From Ancylobacter sp. IITR112 (lineage in GTDB: Bacteria; Pseudomonadota; Alphaproteobacteria; Rhizobiales; Xanthobacteraceae), in contig NZ_JBGCUS010000001.1 of assembly GCF_041415945.1 (NCBI RefSeq), positions 620,001 through 684,000 on the forward strand: a DNA stretch of 64,000 nucleotides, given 5' to 3'. Below, in pieces: positions 17,490 through 26,177 of this stretch. Numbering within the stretch: position 1 is the first letter of the stretch; the number at the start of each line of letters is the position of its first letter. The position numbers and the translations under genes were made by a program. Below the pieces are notes generated by a model. The model worked only from the letters and a program-made list of their open reading frames with translations. It did not search any database and was not told the origin of the DNA.

Positions 17490-18457
17490 GCGAAGGAGCG
17501 CTCCAGAATATCGTCGTGGAAGGCGCCGAAAGTGAAGCTGCGGCCGGTTTCCAGCGCCGTCACGGTGACGCGGGCAGGGCTGAACAGCATCGGGTCCATG
17601 GCGTAGAAATCGCCCTTATAGGCGGTGAAGATTTCCGCGAAGGTACGGCCATGGTCGCGCGAGGAGGAACTGGGCAGGCCTTCCGCCAGAGCGCGGGCCT
17701 CGTCCTCCGGCCCGGTGACGAAGAGCTGCACATCGCCGCCATAGAGCGTGGCGTCATTGGTGCGGCCCATGGCGGCGACGAAATCGGGCGCCGGCGGCGG
17801 CAGGGGCGAGGCGCCGATACCGTCTACCACCCGGTCGAGCGGGAAATGCAGCGCATGCGTCTTGTGCAGCGCCACTTCCAGCACACGGGCGACGATCTGC
17901 ACCGTGCCGGCGAGGCTCGACGTGGGGGTGAGAATGAGGGTGAGTTTTTCCGGCGCGATGCCGCATTCCTCGGCGATGCGCGCCACCAGCACGTCGGGCG
18001 GCAGCTTGTCGACTTCCAGCACGAGACAGGCATGATCGGCCCGGTCGCGATAGCCGAGTTCCTCAAACAGCTTCTCCTTCGCCCACAAGGCGCGGCCGGG
18101 GCCGGAGCCAAGGGCGAAGAAGTCGCCTTCCGCCAGGCTCCAGCCGGCATATTGGCTGCCGAGGCAGGCGATGACCGGATCGGCCGTCGTCACGGTCACC
18201 ATCGTGCCCCAGCGCGGAAATCGCCCGCTGGTGGCAAGGCCGACCGCGCCGAGGCCGCCGAGGCAGATTTCGGCGATGCGCCGTCCGGCTTCCAGCCCGC
18301 CGCGCGCGCTGATGCCGGCATCGACGATGCGGGCGCCGCAGGGGCTTCGGCTGATGTCGAGCCGCAACGGGGCGGCGTTGGCGATGAGAGCGTCGACGAG
18401 GGGCGCCGATAGCGCCGCAACGCTCGGCCTCGGCTCGGTCTGAGGGGCGTTCGCCAT
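17486..18457 (-). CDS. mch: Methenyl-H4MPT cyclohydrolase
   Basis: A 323-residue enzyme converting methenyl-H4MPT to 5-formyl-H4MPT, the step between MtdB and the Fhc complex. The sequence resembles archaeal and methylotroph Mch along its length, with CGARIVDAGI, EICLGGLG, CLGSQYAGWSL, GSGPGRALW and the C-terminal DFYAMDPMLFSPA. ATG 18457 lies 7 bases beyond the stop codon of the preceding ATP-grasp gene and has GGAG upstream; an in-frame TTG six codons earlier is a less likely start. It overlaps the following RimK-like gene by 4 bases. Confidence 0.94.
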   Translation of the reverse strand: MANAPQTEPRPSVAALSAPLVDALIANAAPLRLDISRSPCGARIVDAGISARGGLEAGRRIAEICLGGLGAVGLATSGRFPRWGTMVTVTTADPVIACLGSQYAGWSLAEGDFFALGSGPGRALWAKEKLFEELGYRDRADHACLVLEVDKLPPDVLVARIAEECGIAPEKLTLILTPTSSLAGTVQIVARVLEVALHKTHALHFPLDRVVDGIGASPLPPPAPDFVAAMGRTNDATLYGGDVQLFVTGPEDEARALAEGLPSSSSRDHGRTFAEIFTAYKGDFYAMDPMLFSPARVTVTALETGRSFTFGAFHDDILERSFA

Positions 18458-18464
18458 GGGAGAG

Positions 18465-19631
18465 TTACTCCGCAACTGCGCGGCTGGCCATGCTCAGCGC
18501 GCGCGAAAGAAGATCCATGCGCCGCGCCAGAAGAGCGCGGGCGTCGGCAAGATCGCGACCGGTCGCGTGCACCGTGCAGACGGGTTCGCCCGCCGCGATG
18601 CGCGTGCCCGGGGCGGGACGGTCCGCTGCCCATGCCGGCAGCGCGTCCCGGATCTCCATGGCGGCGGGTGCGTAAAATAGGCCGGCGGCCCGGGTCGCCA
18701 CTTTCGCGCCGGGGACAAGGAGCGGGAGGTCCGGCAGCTTGCCGATGCAGGCGTCGAGATGGAGGCGCAGCAGAGGCGGGAGGGGCGGCGCGTCGAAAAT
18801 GTCGAGGGACGCGCCGGGGCGCGGGTTGATTTCGATGAGATGCCACGCCCCCGGGCCGATGATGAGATCGGCGCTCGCCAGCCCCTTGAGGTCGACGCTG
18901 GCGGTGAGGCGGGACAGCGCGGCGTGGATCTCCGCGACAAGGCGATGTTCCAGGGCGAACGGGCCCGCGCAGCCGCCATAGCGGAAGGGCGCGTCCTCGG
19001 CCGGTGCGCACCATTGCTCGGAAAAGGCGAGGAGTCGCGCCTCTGTGCCATTGCCGAGGAACAGCGCCGAGACGCTGCGCCCCTCCAGCCGTTCCTGCAG
19101 ATACCAGCCCGGCCCGCGGGGCCGCGCGGACGGGCGGACATGGTTTCCGCCCGAGCCGCCGATGCGCTTTTCCAGCGCCGCAACGCCTTCGGGGGGCGGG
19201 CCGGCAAAGACACCCGGGTGGGGGATGCCCAGCGCGGCAAGCCTCTTCGCGAAGCTGAACGGCTCCTTGAGCGCGGCGAGGGTTTCCGCCCCGCTGCCAG
19301 CGAGCCGGAAGCGTGCCGCCAGACGGGCGACGAGGTCGGGCGCGTCCTCGAAGCCGGTGCCGAGCACGAGCGGCGTGTGCGGTTCGGCATGGTGGGAGAG
19401 CGCGGCCAACAGGTCGTCCGGGTCGAGCGCGAGGCCATCCCGGCGGCGCAGCCGGACGCTGCGCGCGGCGAGGGCGCGCGTGTCCTCGTCCGCGAACAGG
19501 TCGAGGACGAAGGCGCTGAGGCCGGCGCGACGGGCGCTCGCCGCCAGCCCGCGCGCGGCGATGCCGACAAGGACGACATCGAACCCGCCCTCAGGCCGTG
19601 AGCGATCGCGCAAGCAGGAAGGCATCTTCAA
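18465..19631 (-). CDS. ATP-grasp protein of the H4MPT cluster (orf17-like)
   Basis: A protein of up to 388 residues with VVLVGIAARGLAASARRAG at the N-terminus, a central pre-ATP-grasp region, and the ATP-grasp end LIEINPRPGASLDIFD. It corresponds to the ATP-grasp protein found beside mch in methylotroph C1 clusters, where mutation disables the pathway; its substrate is not established. The annotated ATG overlaps the end of mtdB by 41 bases, unusually long; ATG 19625 or a TTG near 19613 are alternatives, because homology really begins around residue 17. It ends 7 bases before mch. Confidence 0.78.
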   Translation of the reverse strand: MKMPSCLRDRSRPEGGFDVVLVGIAARGLAASARRAGLSAFVLDLFADEDTRALAARSVRLRRRDGLALDPDDLLAALSHHAEPHTPLVLGTGFEDAPDLVARLAARFRLAGSGAETLAALKEPFSFAKRLAALGIPHPGVFAGPPPEGVAALEKRIGGSGGNHVRPSARPRGPGWYLQERLEGRSVSALFLGNGTEARLLAFSEQWCAPAEDAPFRYGGCAGPFALEHRLVAEIHAALSRLTASVDLKGLASADLIIGPGAWHLIEINPRPGASLDIFDAPPLPPLLRLHLDACIGKLPDLPLLVPGAKVATRAAGLFYAPAAMEIRDALPAWAADRPAPGTRIAAGEPVCTVHATGRDLADARALLARRMDLLSRALSMASRAVAE

Positions 19632-20487
19632 ACCCGATCGTCATCGCGGCCGGGGCGACGCGCATACGCTGGAGCAGTTCGTGCTGCACGCGGTATTTGA
19701 GATGACCGATGGTGAGCGCGCCGATGCCGAGTGCGCCATGGGCGAGCGGCGTGCCATTGGCGTGAGCGTCGATGCCGGCGATGCCCGAGGGCGGCACGGC
19801 GTTGACATCGGCGGCGACCTTGAGATGCGGCGCGCCAGCCAGCACATCGGCGGAGAGGATTTCCACGCCGGCGCGGCCGCAGGCCAGCACCACCTCGGCC
19901 TCCGCCACCAACGCGCGCTTGTCGTCCTCGCTCTTGCCGGTGGCGCTAGCGAGGTCGACGCCGAAGCGCTGCTTGAAATCGCGCGCCTTGGCTTCCACCG
20001 CCTCGATTTCGCGGTGGCTGACCAGCGTCACCTCGGCGCCGGCCTGGGCGGCGATGACGCCGGCGATGCCGCCGACAACACCGGTGGCGCCATAGACCTG
20101 CACCTTCACGCCCTTGAGGCCTTCCGGCCGCGCCGGGCGCAGCTTCAGCTCCACCTCGGCCACCATGGCGGCGGCGGTGGTGAAGGAGCCGGCGGGGTCA
20201 ACGAAGACGGAAATCTCGAAGGGCGGAAAGAGCACGCTCTTCGCCTTGTTCGCCATGTCGAGCGCCAGGCCCGCATCCTTGCCGCCGATGAACAGGCCGG
20301 TGCGCGGGGCGGCGTCGGGATGGCGCGAGAACATCATGTCCTGCGTGAGGTCGCCGACCTCGTCCAGCGTGACGCCGGAATAGGGGAGGATGGTCGTGTA
20401 GCCGGCATCGACCGCCATGTTCACATCGAACGGGCTGACATGGCGAAGCGGCGAGATGATGTGGAGGATGGGGGCGATATCCGCCAT
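19591..20487 (-). CDS. mtdB: NAD(P)-dependent methylene-H4MPT dehydrogenase
   Basis: A 298-residue dehydrogenase oxidising methylene-H4MPT to methenyl-H4MPT. Recognisable features are ILHIISPLRHVSPFDVNMA, YTTILPYSGV, the Rossmann motif VYGATGVVGGIAGVIA (about 132-147) and DVNAVPPSGIAGID, all as in MtdB of methylotrophs. It heads a co-directional run mtdB - ATP-grasp - mch - RimK-like - CitG-like. The 90 bases upstream, before the RFAP-synthase stop, contain a small GGCC-GCAA-GGCC hairpin but no obvious promoter, so read-through from the synthase gene is possible. Confidence 0.94.
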   Translation of the reverse strand: MADIAPILHIISPLRHVSPFDVNMAVDAGYTTILPYSGVTLDEVGDLTQDMMFSRHPDAAPRTGLFIGGKDAGLALDMANKAKSVLFPPFEISVFVDPAGSFTTAAAMVAEVELKLRPARPEGLKGVKVQVYGATGVVGGIAGVIAAQAGAEVTLVSHREIEAVEAKARDFKQRFGVDLASATGKSEDDKRALVAEAEVVLACGRAGVEILSADVLAGAPHLKVAADVNAVPPSGIAGIDAHANGTPLAHGALGIGALTIGHLKYRVQHELLQRMRVAPAAMTIGFEDAFLLARSLTA

Positions 20488-20576
20488 GGCGTGCGTTCCC
20501 TAGGTCAGAATCGGGCCTTGCGGCCTCTCATGCGGAAAATGAAGGGAGCGACGCGGGCGTGACGCCAAAACCGTCG

Positions 20577-21617
20577 CTAGCACTGCTCGACGCAGGCAAG
20601 CCATTCGATCCGCGCACCGGCATTGCTGCCGCGCGCACAGTCGAAAGCCAGAGCGGGCCGGTCGCCGAAGCGGACACGGGCCTCGCTGAGAAGCTGGTCG
20701 GCCTCCTCGGGGCTGCCGATAATGGCGAAACCCGTGGGACCCCAGGAACTCTGGCCGAGGCCGCGCAGACCGCGCGCCTCCAGCCACTCCATCACCTCGG
20801 CGACGGATGAACTTGTATAGCGGCCACCCTGGGCGCTCGCATAGTGGTCTCCGAGCAGTCGCTGCATTTCCCCGACCGCGGCGGCGAAGTAATCCACATC
20901 GCCTTCCGCCAGCGCCGGCAGCGCCACCATCACCGCCAGCCGCGCCATGTGCCCGGCCAGCGTGTCGGCGAAGGGCGGCAGCCCTTCCATCGCCTGCACT
21001 TCCTCGGGTCCGCTAAGTCCCTGATGGCCGTGGTCATATACCAGCAGGATGCGCCAGTTCTCGGGGAAGGGCAGGCGCGAGAGAATGGGCGGCGGGGCGT
21101 CGGAGCCCCGCTTCTTGCCGCCGTCGAGGATCACCCCGCCCTCGGTGAAGGCGCCGATGCCGATGGCCGAGCGCGCGCCGCGACCCAAAGCCGCGCCGAC
21201 CTCGCGCGGGGAAAGCTCCAACCCGTTGATGAGGCAGAGGCCGGTCGCGACCGCGAGGCCGAGCTGGGTGCCGGAGCCGAGGCCGGAATGGGGCGGCAGC
21301 GCCGCTTCCACCGTCACTTCCACCCGCGTGTCGAGGCCGAAACGGGCGGCCGCTTTCTCAACGGCGACAAGGGCTCGCCCGGCATCCGGTCCGCTGGCGG
21401 AGAGCTTTTCGGCGCGGCGCAGGCGCACGACGGTCGAGGGGCGGTCCAGTGTGATGCCGAGGCTGCCGAAGCGGCGGCCGAGCGTGCCGGCGAGATCGAG
21501 GAATCCCAAATGCAAACGCCCCGGCGCGGTGATGCGCACCGTCGCCCGGTCCTGGGGCTCGCTCGCCGAGCGCAATTGGCGTGTCGTGGTGTTCACCAGC
21601 GTTTCCTCGCCCGCCAT
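20577..21617 (-). CDS. Beta-ribofuranosylaminobenzene 5'-phosphate synthase
   Basis: A 346-residue GHMP-fold enzyme that condenses p-aminobenzoate (or p-hydroxybenzoate) with PRPP and releases CO2 and pyrophosphate, the committed step of methanopterin synthesis. Diagnostic stretches are VRITAPGRLHLGFLDL, the glycine-rich PPHSGLGSGTQLGLA, GARSAIGIGAFTEGG and GQSSWGPTGFAIIG. Normal length for the family. It is the first gene of the leftward cluster and shares a 135-base divergent control region with the pterin dehydratase/fhc operon. Confidence 0.93.
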   Translation of the reverse strand: MAGEETLVNTTTRQLRSASEPQDRATVRITAPGRLHLGFLDLAGTLGRRFGSLGITLDRPSTVVRLRRAEKLSASGPDAGRALVAVEKAAARFGLDTRVEVTVEAALPPHSGLGSGTQLGLAVATGLCLINGLELSPREVGAALGRGARSAIGIGAFTEGGVILDGGKKRGSDAPPPILSRLPFPENWRILLVYDHGHQGLSGPEEVQAMEGLPPFADTLAGHMARLAVMVALPALAEGDVDYFAAAVGEMQRLLGDHYASAQGGRYTSSSVAEVMEWLEARGLRGLGQSSWGPTGFAIIGSPEEADQLLSEARVRFGDRPALAFDCARGSNAGARIEWLACVEQC

Positions 21618-21690
21618 CGTAAGGCGCGGATGGTGTCGGCGACAAGCCGGGTGATGATTTCGGGGTTTGCCGGATGCCGCGCTTGCGTGC

Positions 21691-21703
21691 TACCGAATCG
21701 GTA
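21691..21703. promoter_or_regulatory. Short palindrome in the divergent control region of the C1 operons
   Basis: TACCGAATCGGTA, arms of 6 bp around a central A, lies about midway between the two divergent starts at 21617 and 21753. It is the only clear dyad in this 135-base region, so it is a candidate operator controlling both H4MPT operons. No regulator is identified in the window. Confidence 0.3.
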
Positions 21704-21752
21704 AACGACGCCCGCATCAGAACGGGCAGACGCCGCCAGGAGGACGCCAGGG

Positions 21753-22133
21753 ATGGCGCATGATCCCAAAAAAACCTTCACCGACAAGGAGGTGGAGGAA
21801 CGCCTTGCTGCCTCTCTGCCGCAGTGGAAGCTGCAGGACGGCTGGATTCGACGCACCTACCGCACCTCTTCGTGGAAGGGCACGCTGATGGTGATCAACG
21901 CTGTCGGCCATCTGGCGGAGGCAGCCTGGCACCATCCTGACATCACGGCGTCCTATGCCTGGGTGGAGGTGCGGCTGATGTCGCACGACGCCAAGGGCAT
22001 CACCGAGCGCGATTTTCAACTGGCGAAGAAGATCGAGGATGTCGTCGGCTGGCAGCCGGGGACCGAGGCCGACAGCGCGCTGGAAGGCACGCCGCGCGGC
22101 GACCTGCGTTTCGCCTACATCAAATACGATTGA
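21753..22133 (+). CDS. Pterin-4a-carbinolamine dehydratase (PCD/DCoH)
   Basis: A 126-residue protein; the active-site block GHLAEAAWHHPDITASYAWV and the following SHDAKGITERDFQLAKKIE are typical of PCD, which dehydrates 4a-hydroxytetrahydropterins. The ATG follows CCAGGAGGACGCCAG, a strong ribosome site. It sits 17 bases upstream of fhcB and so probably leads the fhc operon. No aromatic amino acid hydroxylase is near; in this place it may recycle or protect an oxidised pterin cofactor (inference). The last about 20 residues extend beyond the core domain. Confidence 0.9.
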   Translation: MAHDPKKTFTDKEVEERLAASLPQWKLQDGWIRRTYRTSSWKGTLMVINAVGHLAEAAWHHPDITASYAWVEVRLMSHDAKGITERDFQLAKKIEDVVGWQPGTEADSALEGTPRGDLRFAYIKYD

Positions 22134-22150
22134 TTGATCAGGTAGTTGGC

Positions 22151-23386
22151 ATGGCCGAGGTTCAGACGATCGAGAATGTGGCCTGCGGCTTCTGCGGGCT
22201 CGGCTGCGACGACCTGACCGTCGAGGTCGAGGGCCGTCAGGTCCGCGCCAAGGCGCCCGTCTGCCCGGAAGCGGCGCGGCTGCTGCGCCGTCTGGATACC
22301 GCCGATCCGGTGGCGCGTGTGGCCGGTGAGACCGCCAGTGAGACCGAAGCGACCGAAGCGGCCCGCCAGATTCTCGCCAACGCCCGCGCGCCGCTGATCG
22401 GCGGGCTCGGCGTCGACATGGCCGGCGCCGGGGCGGCGGTCGATCTCGCCATTCGCTTCGGCGGGGTGCTGGACCATTACGCCTCCGAGGGCCTGTTCCG
22501 AAACTACGCCGCCGCCCAGCGCACCGGCTGGCTCTCCACCACTCTGGCGGAGGTGCGCAACCGCTGCGACCTGCTGCTCGTCGTCGGTGACGACCCCAGC
22601 GCGACCTGGGGCCGGCTGTTCGAGCGCTTCTTTCCCGCGACGCCGCTCTTCGCCGGCGCCAACCGCCGCGTGGTCTTCCTCGGCGCCGCGCCGGGGGAGA
22701 AGGCGCGCGGGCAGCTTGCCGGCGCGCAGGTCGTCCACCACGCCAGCGACGACCCGGTGGCGGCGCTGGAAGCGCTCGGCACGCTGGTCGCCGGCCGCCG
22801 CCCACCGGGGGAGAGCTTCGGCGGCATTGGCGCCGACACGCTCGCCGCGCTGGCGGAGGAATTGCGCAACGCCCATTACGCTGTCGTGACCTGGAACGCG
22901 GCGGAACGTGAAGATGGCGACCTCGTCGCCACGCGCGCCACCGCGCTGGTCGACCGGCTGAACGTCACCACACGGGCCGGCGTGTTCCCGCTCGGCGGGC
23001 GCGACAACATCATCGGCGTGAACCAGCTTCTTCTGTGGCGGCTCGGCTATCCCCTGCGCACCGCCGTGCGCGGGCAGGCGAGCACGCATGACGGCACGCT
23101 GTTCGCCACCGAGGCGGCGCTCGCCGATGCCGATGTGCTGGTGTGGATTTCCGCCTTCCGGCCGGAGCCGCCGCCGGCCTTTGCGGGCAAGATCATCGCT
23201 CTTGCCCATCCCGAGACAATATTCGACAAAGAACCGGATGTTCTGATCCCCGTGGGCACTCCCGGCGTCGACCACGCCGGCACCGTGTTCCGCATGGATT
23301 CCATCGTAAGCCTGCCGCTCGGCGCCTTGCGCGTCGCGACGCTTCCCAGCGTCGCCGAGGCTGTGCGTCGCATAGCGGAGGGGTAA
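22151..23386 (+). CDS. fhcB: Formyltransferase/hydrolase complex subunit B
   Basis: A 411-residue protein related to formylmethanofuran dehydrogenase subunit B. The N-terminal NVACGFCGLGCDDLTVEV is the characteristic opening. In methylotrophs FhcB is part of the Fhc complex that moves the formyl group from H4MPT to methylofuran and hydrolyses it to formate; the archaeal molybdenum/tungsten redox role is not retained by this complex. The ATG at 22151 was preferred to a TTG seven codons upstream. Its stop codon directly abuts the fhcA start. Confidence 0.92.
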   Translation: MAEVQTIENVACGFCGLGCDDLTVEVEGRQVRAKAPVCPEAARLLRRLDTADPVARVAGETASETEATEAARQILANARAPLIGGLGVDMAGAGAAVDLAIRFGGVLDHYASEGLFRNYAAAQRTGWLSTTLAEVRNRCDLLLVVGDDPSATWGRLFERFFPATPLFAGANRRVVFLGAAPGEKARGQLAGAQVVHHASDDPVAALEALGTLVAGRRPPGESFGGIGADTLAALAEELRNAHYAVVTWNAAEREDGDLVATRATALVDRLNVTTRAGVFPLGGRDNIIGVNQLLLWRLGYPLRTAVRGQASTHDGTLFATEAALADADVLVWISAFRPEPPPAFAGKIIALAHPETIFDKEPDVLIPVGTPGVDHAGTVFRMDSIVSLPLGALRVATLPSVAEAVRRIAEG

Positions 23387-25054
23387 ATGAGACTGCGGCT
23401 GAAGGGCGGGCGTGTGCTCGACCCGGCCAATGGCGAAAACGGTGTCGCCAGCGGCGCCGTGCGCGATATCGAGATCGAGGACGGGCGCATCGTCGCCGCC
23501 ACCGATCTCAAGGCCGATGCGGAATACGAGCTTGGCGGCGCCGTCGTCATGGCCGGCGGCATCGACCTGCACAGCCATATCGCCGGCGGCAAGATGAACC
23601 TCGCCCGCCTGCTGATGCAGGAGGACCGGCGGGCCTTCCCGGAGATGCCCGGCAATTTCTGCGGCTGCGGCGGCGGCCGGGCGGTGCCCACCGCCCATGC
23701 CACCGGCTGCCGCTACGCCGAACTTGGCTACACCACCGTGTTCGAGCCGGCGATGGTCGGCGCCAATGCGCGCGGCGCGCATCTGGAAATGGCCGACATC
23801 CCCAATCTCGACACCGGCGCCTATCTGGTGCTGGGCAATGACGATTATTTCCAGCGCCTGCTCGCCGCCGGGGCGGCGCAGGAGCAGGTGAACGCCTATG
23901 TCGGCTGGATGATCGAGGCGACGCAGGCCTTCGCCATCAAGATCGTCAATCCCGGCGGCATCAACGCCTTCAAGTTCAATGCCCGCAAGATGGACCTCGA
24001 CGAGGCCAACCCGCATTACGGGGTGACGCCGCGCAAGGTGCTGACCACGCTGATCCGGGCGGTGACGGAACTCGGCATCCCGCACCCGATCCATCTGCAT
24101 GGCTGCAATCTCGGCGTGCCCGGCAATGACGACACGACGCTCGCCACCATGCTCGCCACCGAGGGGCGGCGGCTGCACCTCACCCATCTGCAGTTCCATT
24201 CTTACGGCACGGAAGGCGACAAGCGCTTCTCCTCCTCGGCGGCGCGCATCGCGGAAATGGTCAACGCCAACCCGAACATCTCCGTCGATGTCGGGCAGGT
24301 GATGTTCGGCCAGACCATTACGGCTTCCGCCGACTACATGTCGCAATACCGCAATCGCGGCCTTGCCAGCCCGAAGAAATCCATCGGCATGGATATCGAG
24401 CTGGACGCGGCCTGCGGCGTGGTGCCGTTCGAATACAAGGACAAGTCCTTCGTCAACGCGCTGCAATGGGCGATCGGGCTGGAACTGTTCCTGCTGGTGG
24501 AAGACCCTTGGCGGATCTTCCTCACCACCGATCACCCCAATGGCGGGCCGTTCACCACCTATCCCCACCTCATCCGCCTGCTGATGGACCGCGATTTCCG
24601 CAACGCCCAGCTCGCCACGCTGAACAAGGCGGCGCAGGCGCACACGCTGCTGGGGCAGATCACCCGCGAATACACGCTGGAGGAGATCGCCATCCTCACC
24701 CGCGCGGCGCCGGCCCGCATTCTGGGGCTGACCGACAAAGGCCATCTCGGGCCCGGTGCGGTGGCGGACATTGCCGTTCACACCGAGGACGCCGACCGCG
24801 AGGCGATGTTCTCCACCACCCGCATGGTGTTCAAGAACGGCCGGCTGATCGTGAAGGACGGCGTGGTGGTGGAACTGGCGCAGGGCACCACCCATGTCGC
24901 GCGTCCCGACTTCGACCGCTCGGTGGAAAAGGACATGCAGCGCTGGTTCGACGAGGCGGTGGGGCTGAAGGCCCAGCATTTCCGCATCAGCGACGGTGAA
25001 CTGCGCAATGGCGCCGGCCCGACCATCCTGAAATGCGAAGGGGGTGCGTCGTGA
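23387..25054 (+). CDS. fhcA: Formyltransferase/hydrolase complex subunit A
   Basis: A 555-residue amidohydrolase-fold subunit that hydrolyses formyl-methylofuran to formate. Metal-site features are GGIDLHSHIAGGKMN (HxH), HPIHLHGCNLG, HLTHLQFHSYG and LTTDHPNGGPF, all intact. It starts immediately after the fhcB stop codon. Downstream, 193 bases carrying a palindromic repeat separate it from fhcD, an unusual interruption for a tightly coupled complex. Confidence 0.95.
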   Translation: MRLRLKGGRVLDPANGENGVASGAVRDIEIEDGRIVAATDLKADAEYELGGAVVMAGGIDLHSHIAGGKMNLARLLMQEDRRAFPEMPGNFCGCGGGRAVPTAHATGCRYAELGYTTVFEPAMVGANARGAHLEMADIPNLDTGAYLVLGNDDYFQRLLAAGAAQEQVNAYVGWMIEATQAFAIKIVNPGGINAFKFNARKMDLDEANPHYGVTPRKVLTTLIRAVTELGIPHPIHLHGCNLGVPGNDDTTLATMLATEGRRLHLTHLQFHSYGTEGDKRFSSSAARIAEMVNANPNISVDVGQVMFGQTITASADYMSQYRNRGLASPKKSIGMDIELDAACGVVPFEYKDKSFVNALQWAIGLELFLLVEDPWRIFLTTDHPNGGPFTTYPHLIRLLMDRDFRNAQLATLNKAAQAHTLLGQITREYTLEEIAILTRAAPARILGLTDKGHLGPGAVADIAVHTEDADREAMFSTTRMVFKNGRLIVKDGVVVELAQGTTHVARPDFDRSVEKDMQRWFDEAVGLKAQHFRISDGELRNGAGPTILKCEGGAS

Positions 25055-25072
25055 GACCGATCGACGGACTTC

Positions 25073-25190
25073 TCACCTCTCCCCGTGGGGGAGAGGTCGG
25101 CGCGCAGCGCCGGGAGAGGGGGCACGCGCTCCGCACTTCCGGGCGTCCCGGCCCCTCACCCCACCCCTCTCCCCGTCGGGGAGAGGGAGC
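25073..25190. repeat. REP-like element between fhcA and fhcD
   Basis: Two related hairpins lie between the fhc genes: ACCTCTCCCC (25075-25084) with GGGGAGAGGT (25088-25097), and CCCTCTCCCC (25165-25174) with GGGGAGAGGG (25178-25187), separated by a GC-rich CGCGCAGCGCCG core. This CCTCTCCCCG...GAGAGG pattern is a well-known dispersed palindrome of alphaproteobacteria. A frame runs through it into fhcD, but composition and lack of homology argue that it is not coding. Confidence 0.85.
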
Positions 25191-25247
25191 AGGGCAGAAA
25201 GATCGCCGCAGGCGTCCAAACCTGTCGACATTGCAGGAGGGCGCCCG

Positions 25248-26177
25248 ATGATCCTCAATGGCGTCGAAATCCGCGACAGCTTCGCGGAAGCCTTTCCGAT
25301 GGTGGGCACGCGGCTCATCATCACCGCCGACACGCCGGAATGGGCGCTGATCGCCGGGCGCACCACCACGGGCTTCGCCACCTCCGTCATCGGCTGCGGC
25401 TGCGAGGCGGGAATCGAGCGAACGCTCGGCCCCGAGGAGACGCCGGATGGGCGGCCGGGCGTTTCCCTGCTCATCTTCGCGATGGATTTCGGCTCGCTGA
25501 AGAAGGTGGTGCCGCTGCGGCTCGGCCAGTGCGTGCTGACCTGCCCGACCACGGCCTGCTATGCCGGCATCGAGGGTGGCAAGCGCGTGCCGCTGGCGAA
25601 GACCATCCGCTATTTCGCCGACGGGCACCAGATTTCCAAGAAGATCGGCGGCAGCAAAGGCGAGGGGATGCGCTTCTGGCGCCTGCCGGTCATGGAAGGC
25701 GAGTTCGTCTGCGACGAGGATACCGGCTCGGTCGACGGTGTCGGCGGCGGCAATTTCCTCATCCTCGCCCGCTCGCGCGGCGAGGCGCTCAAAGCCGCCG
25801 AGGCGGCGGTGGCGGCCATGATGCAGGTGCCGGGCATCATCCTGCCCTTCCCCGGCGGGGTGGTGCGCTCGGGCTCCAAGGTCGGGTCGAAATATAAGGG
25901 CCTGTTCGCCTCCACCAACGACGCCTATTGCCCGACACTGCGCGGCACCGTGCCGAGCCAGTTGCCCGACACGGTCGGCTCGGTGCTGGAGATCGTCATT
26001 GACGGGGTGAGCTTCGAAGCCGTGGCGGAAGCGACCAAGGTGGGCATCACCGCCGTCTGCGCGCTGGGCGCGGAAGGTGGCGTGGTGGCGATCGACGCCG
26101 GCAATTATGGCGGCAATCTCGGGCCGTTCCATTTCAAGCTGCGCGAGATCATGCAGGGCGCGGGAGAGACGGCATGA
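25248..26177 (+). CDS. fhcD: Formylmethylofuran:H4MPT formyltransferase, Fhc subunit D
   Basis: A 309-residue homologue of archaeal Ftr, transferring the formyl group between H4MPT and (methylo)furan. MILNGVEIRDSFAEAFPM is the canonical N-terminus; KYKGLFASTNDAYCPTLRG and the C-terminal GNYGGNLGPFHFKLREI are conserved. The ATG at 25248 is preceded by GCAGGAGGGCGCCCG, an excellent ribosome site, which rules out the longer upstream frame through the repeat. It overlaps fhcC by 4 bases. Confidence 0.96.
   Translation: MILNGVEIRDSFAEAFPMVGTRLIITADTPEWALIAGRTTTGFATSVIGCGCEAGIERTLGPEETPDGRPGVSLLIFAMDFGSLKKVVPLRLGQCVLTCPTTACYAGIEGGKRVPLAKTIRYFADGHQISKKIGGSKGEGMRFWRLPVMEGEFVCDEDTGSVDGVGGGNFLILARSRGEALKAAEAAVAAMMQVPGIILPFPGGVVRSGSKVGSKYKGLFASTNDAYCPTLRGTVPSQLPDTVGSVLEIVIDGVSFEAVAEATKVGITAVCALGAEGGVVAIDAGNYGGNLGPFHFKLREIMQGAGETA

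Noticed and set aside
22115..24979. A 954-codon antisense frame across fhcB and fhcA
   Set aside because: Shadow of two well-recognised genes, His/Arg/Gly-rich composition, no motif and no ribosome site.
25044..25247. An N-terminal extension of fhcD through the repeat
   Set aside because: The FhcD family starts at MILNGVEIRDSF and a strong GGAGG precedes ATG 25248; the extension is repeat-derived.
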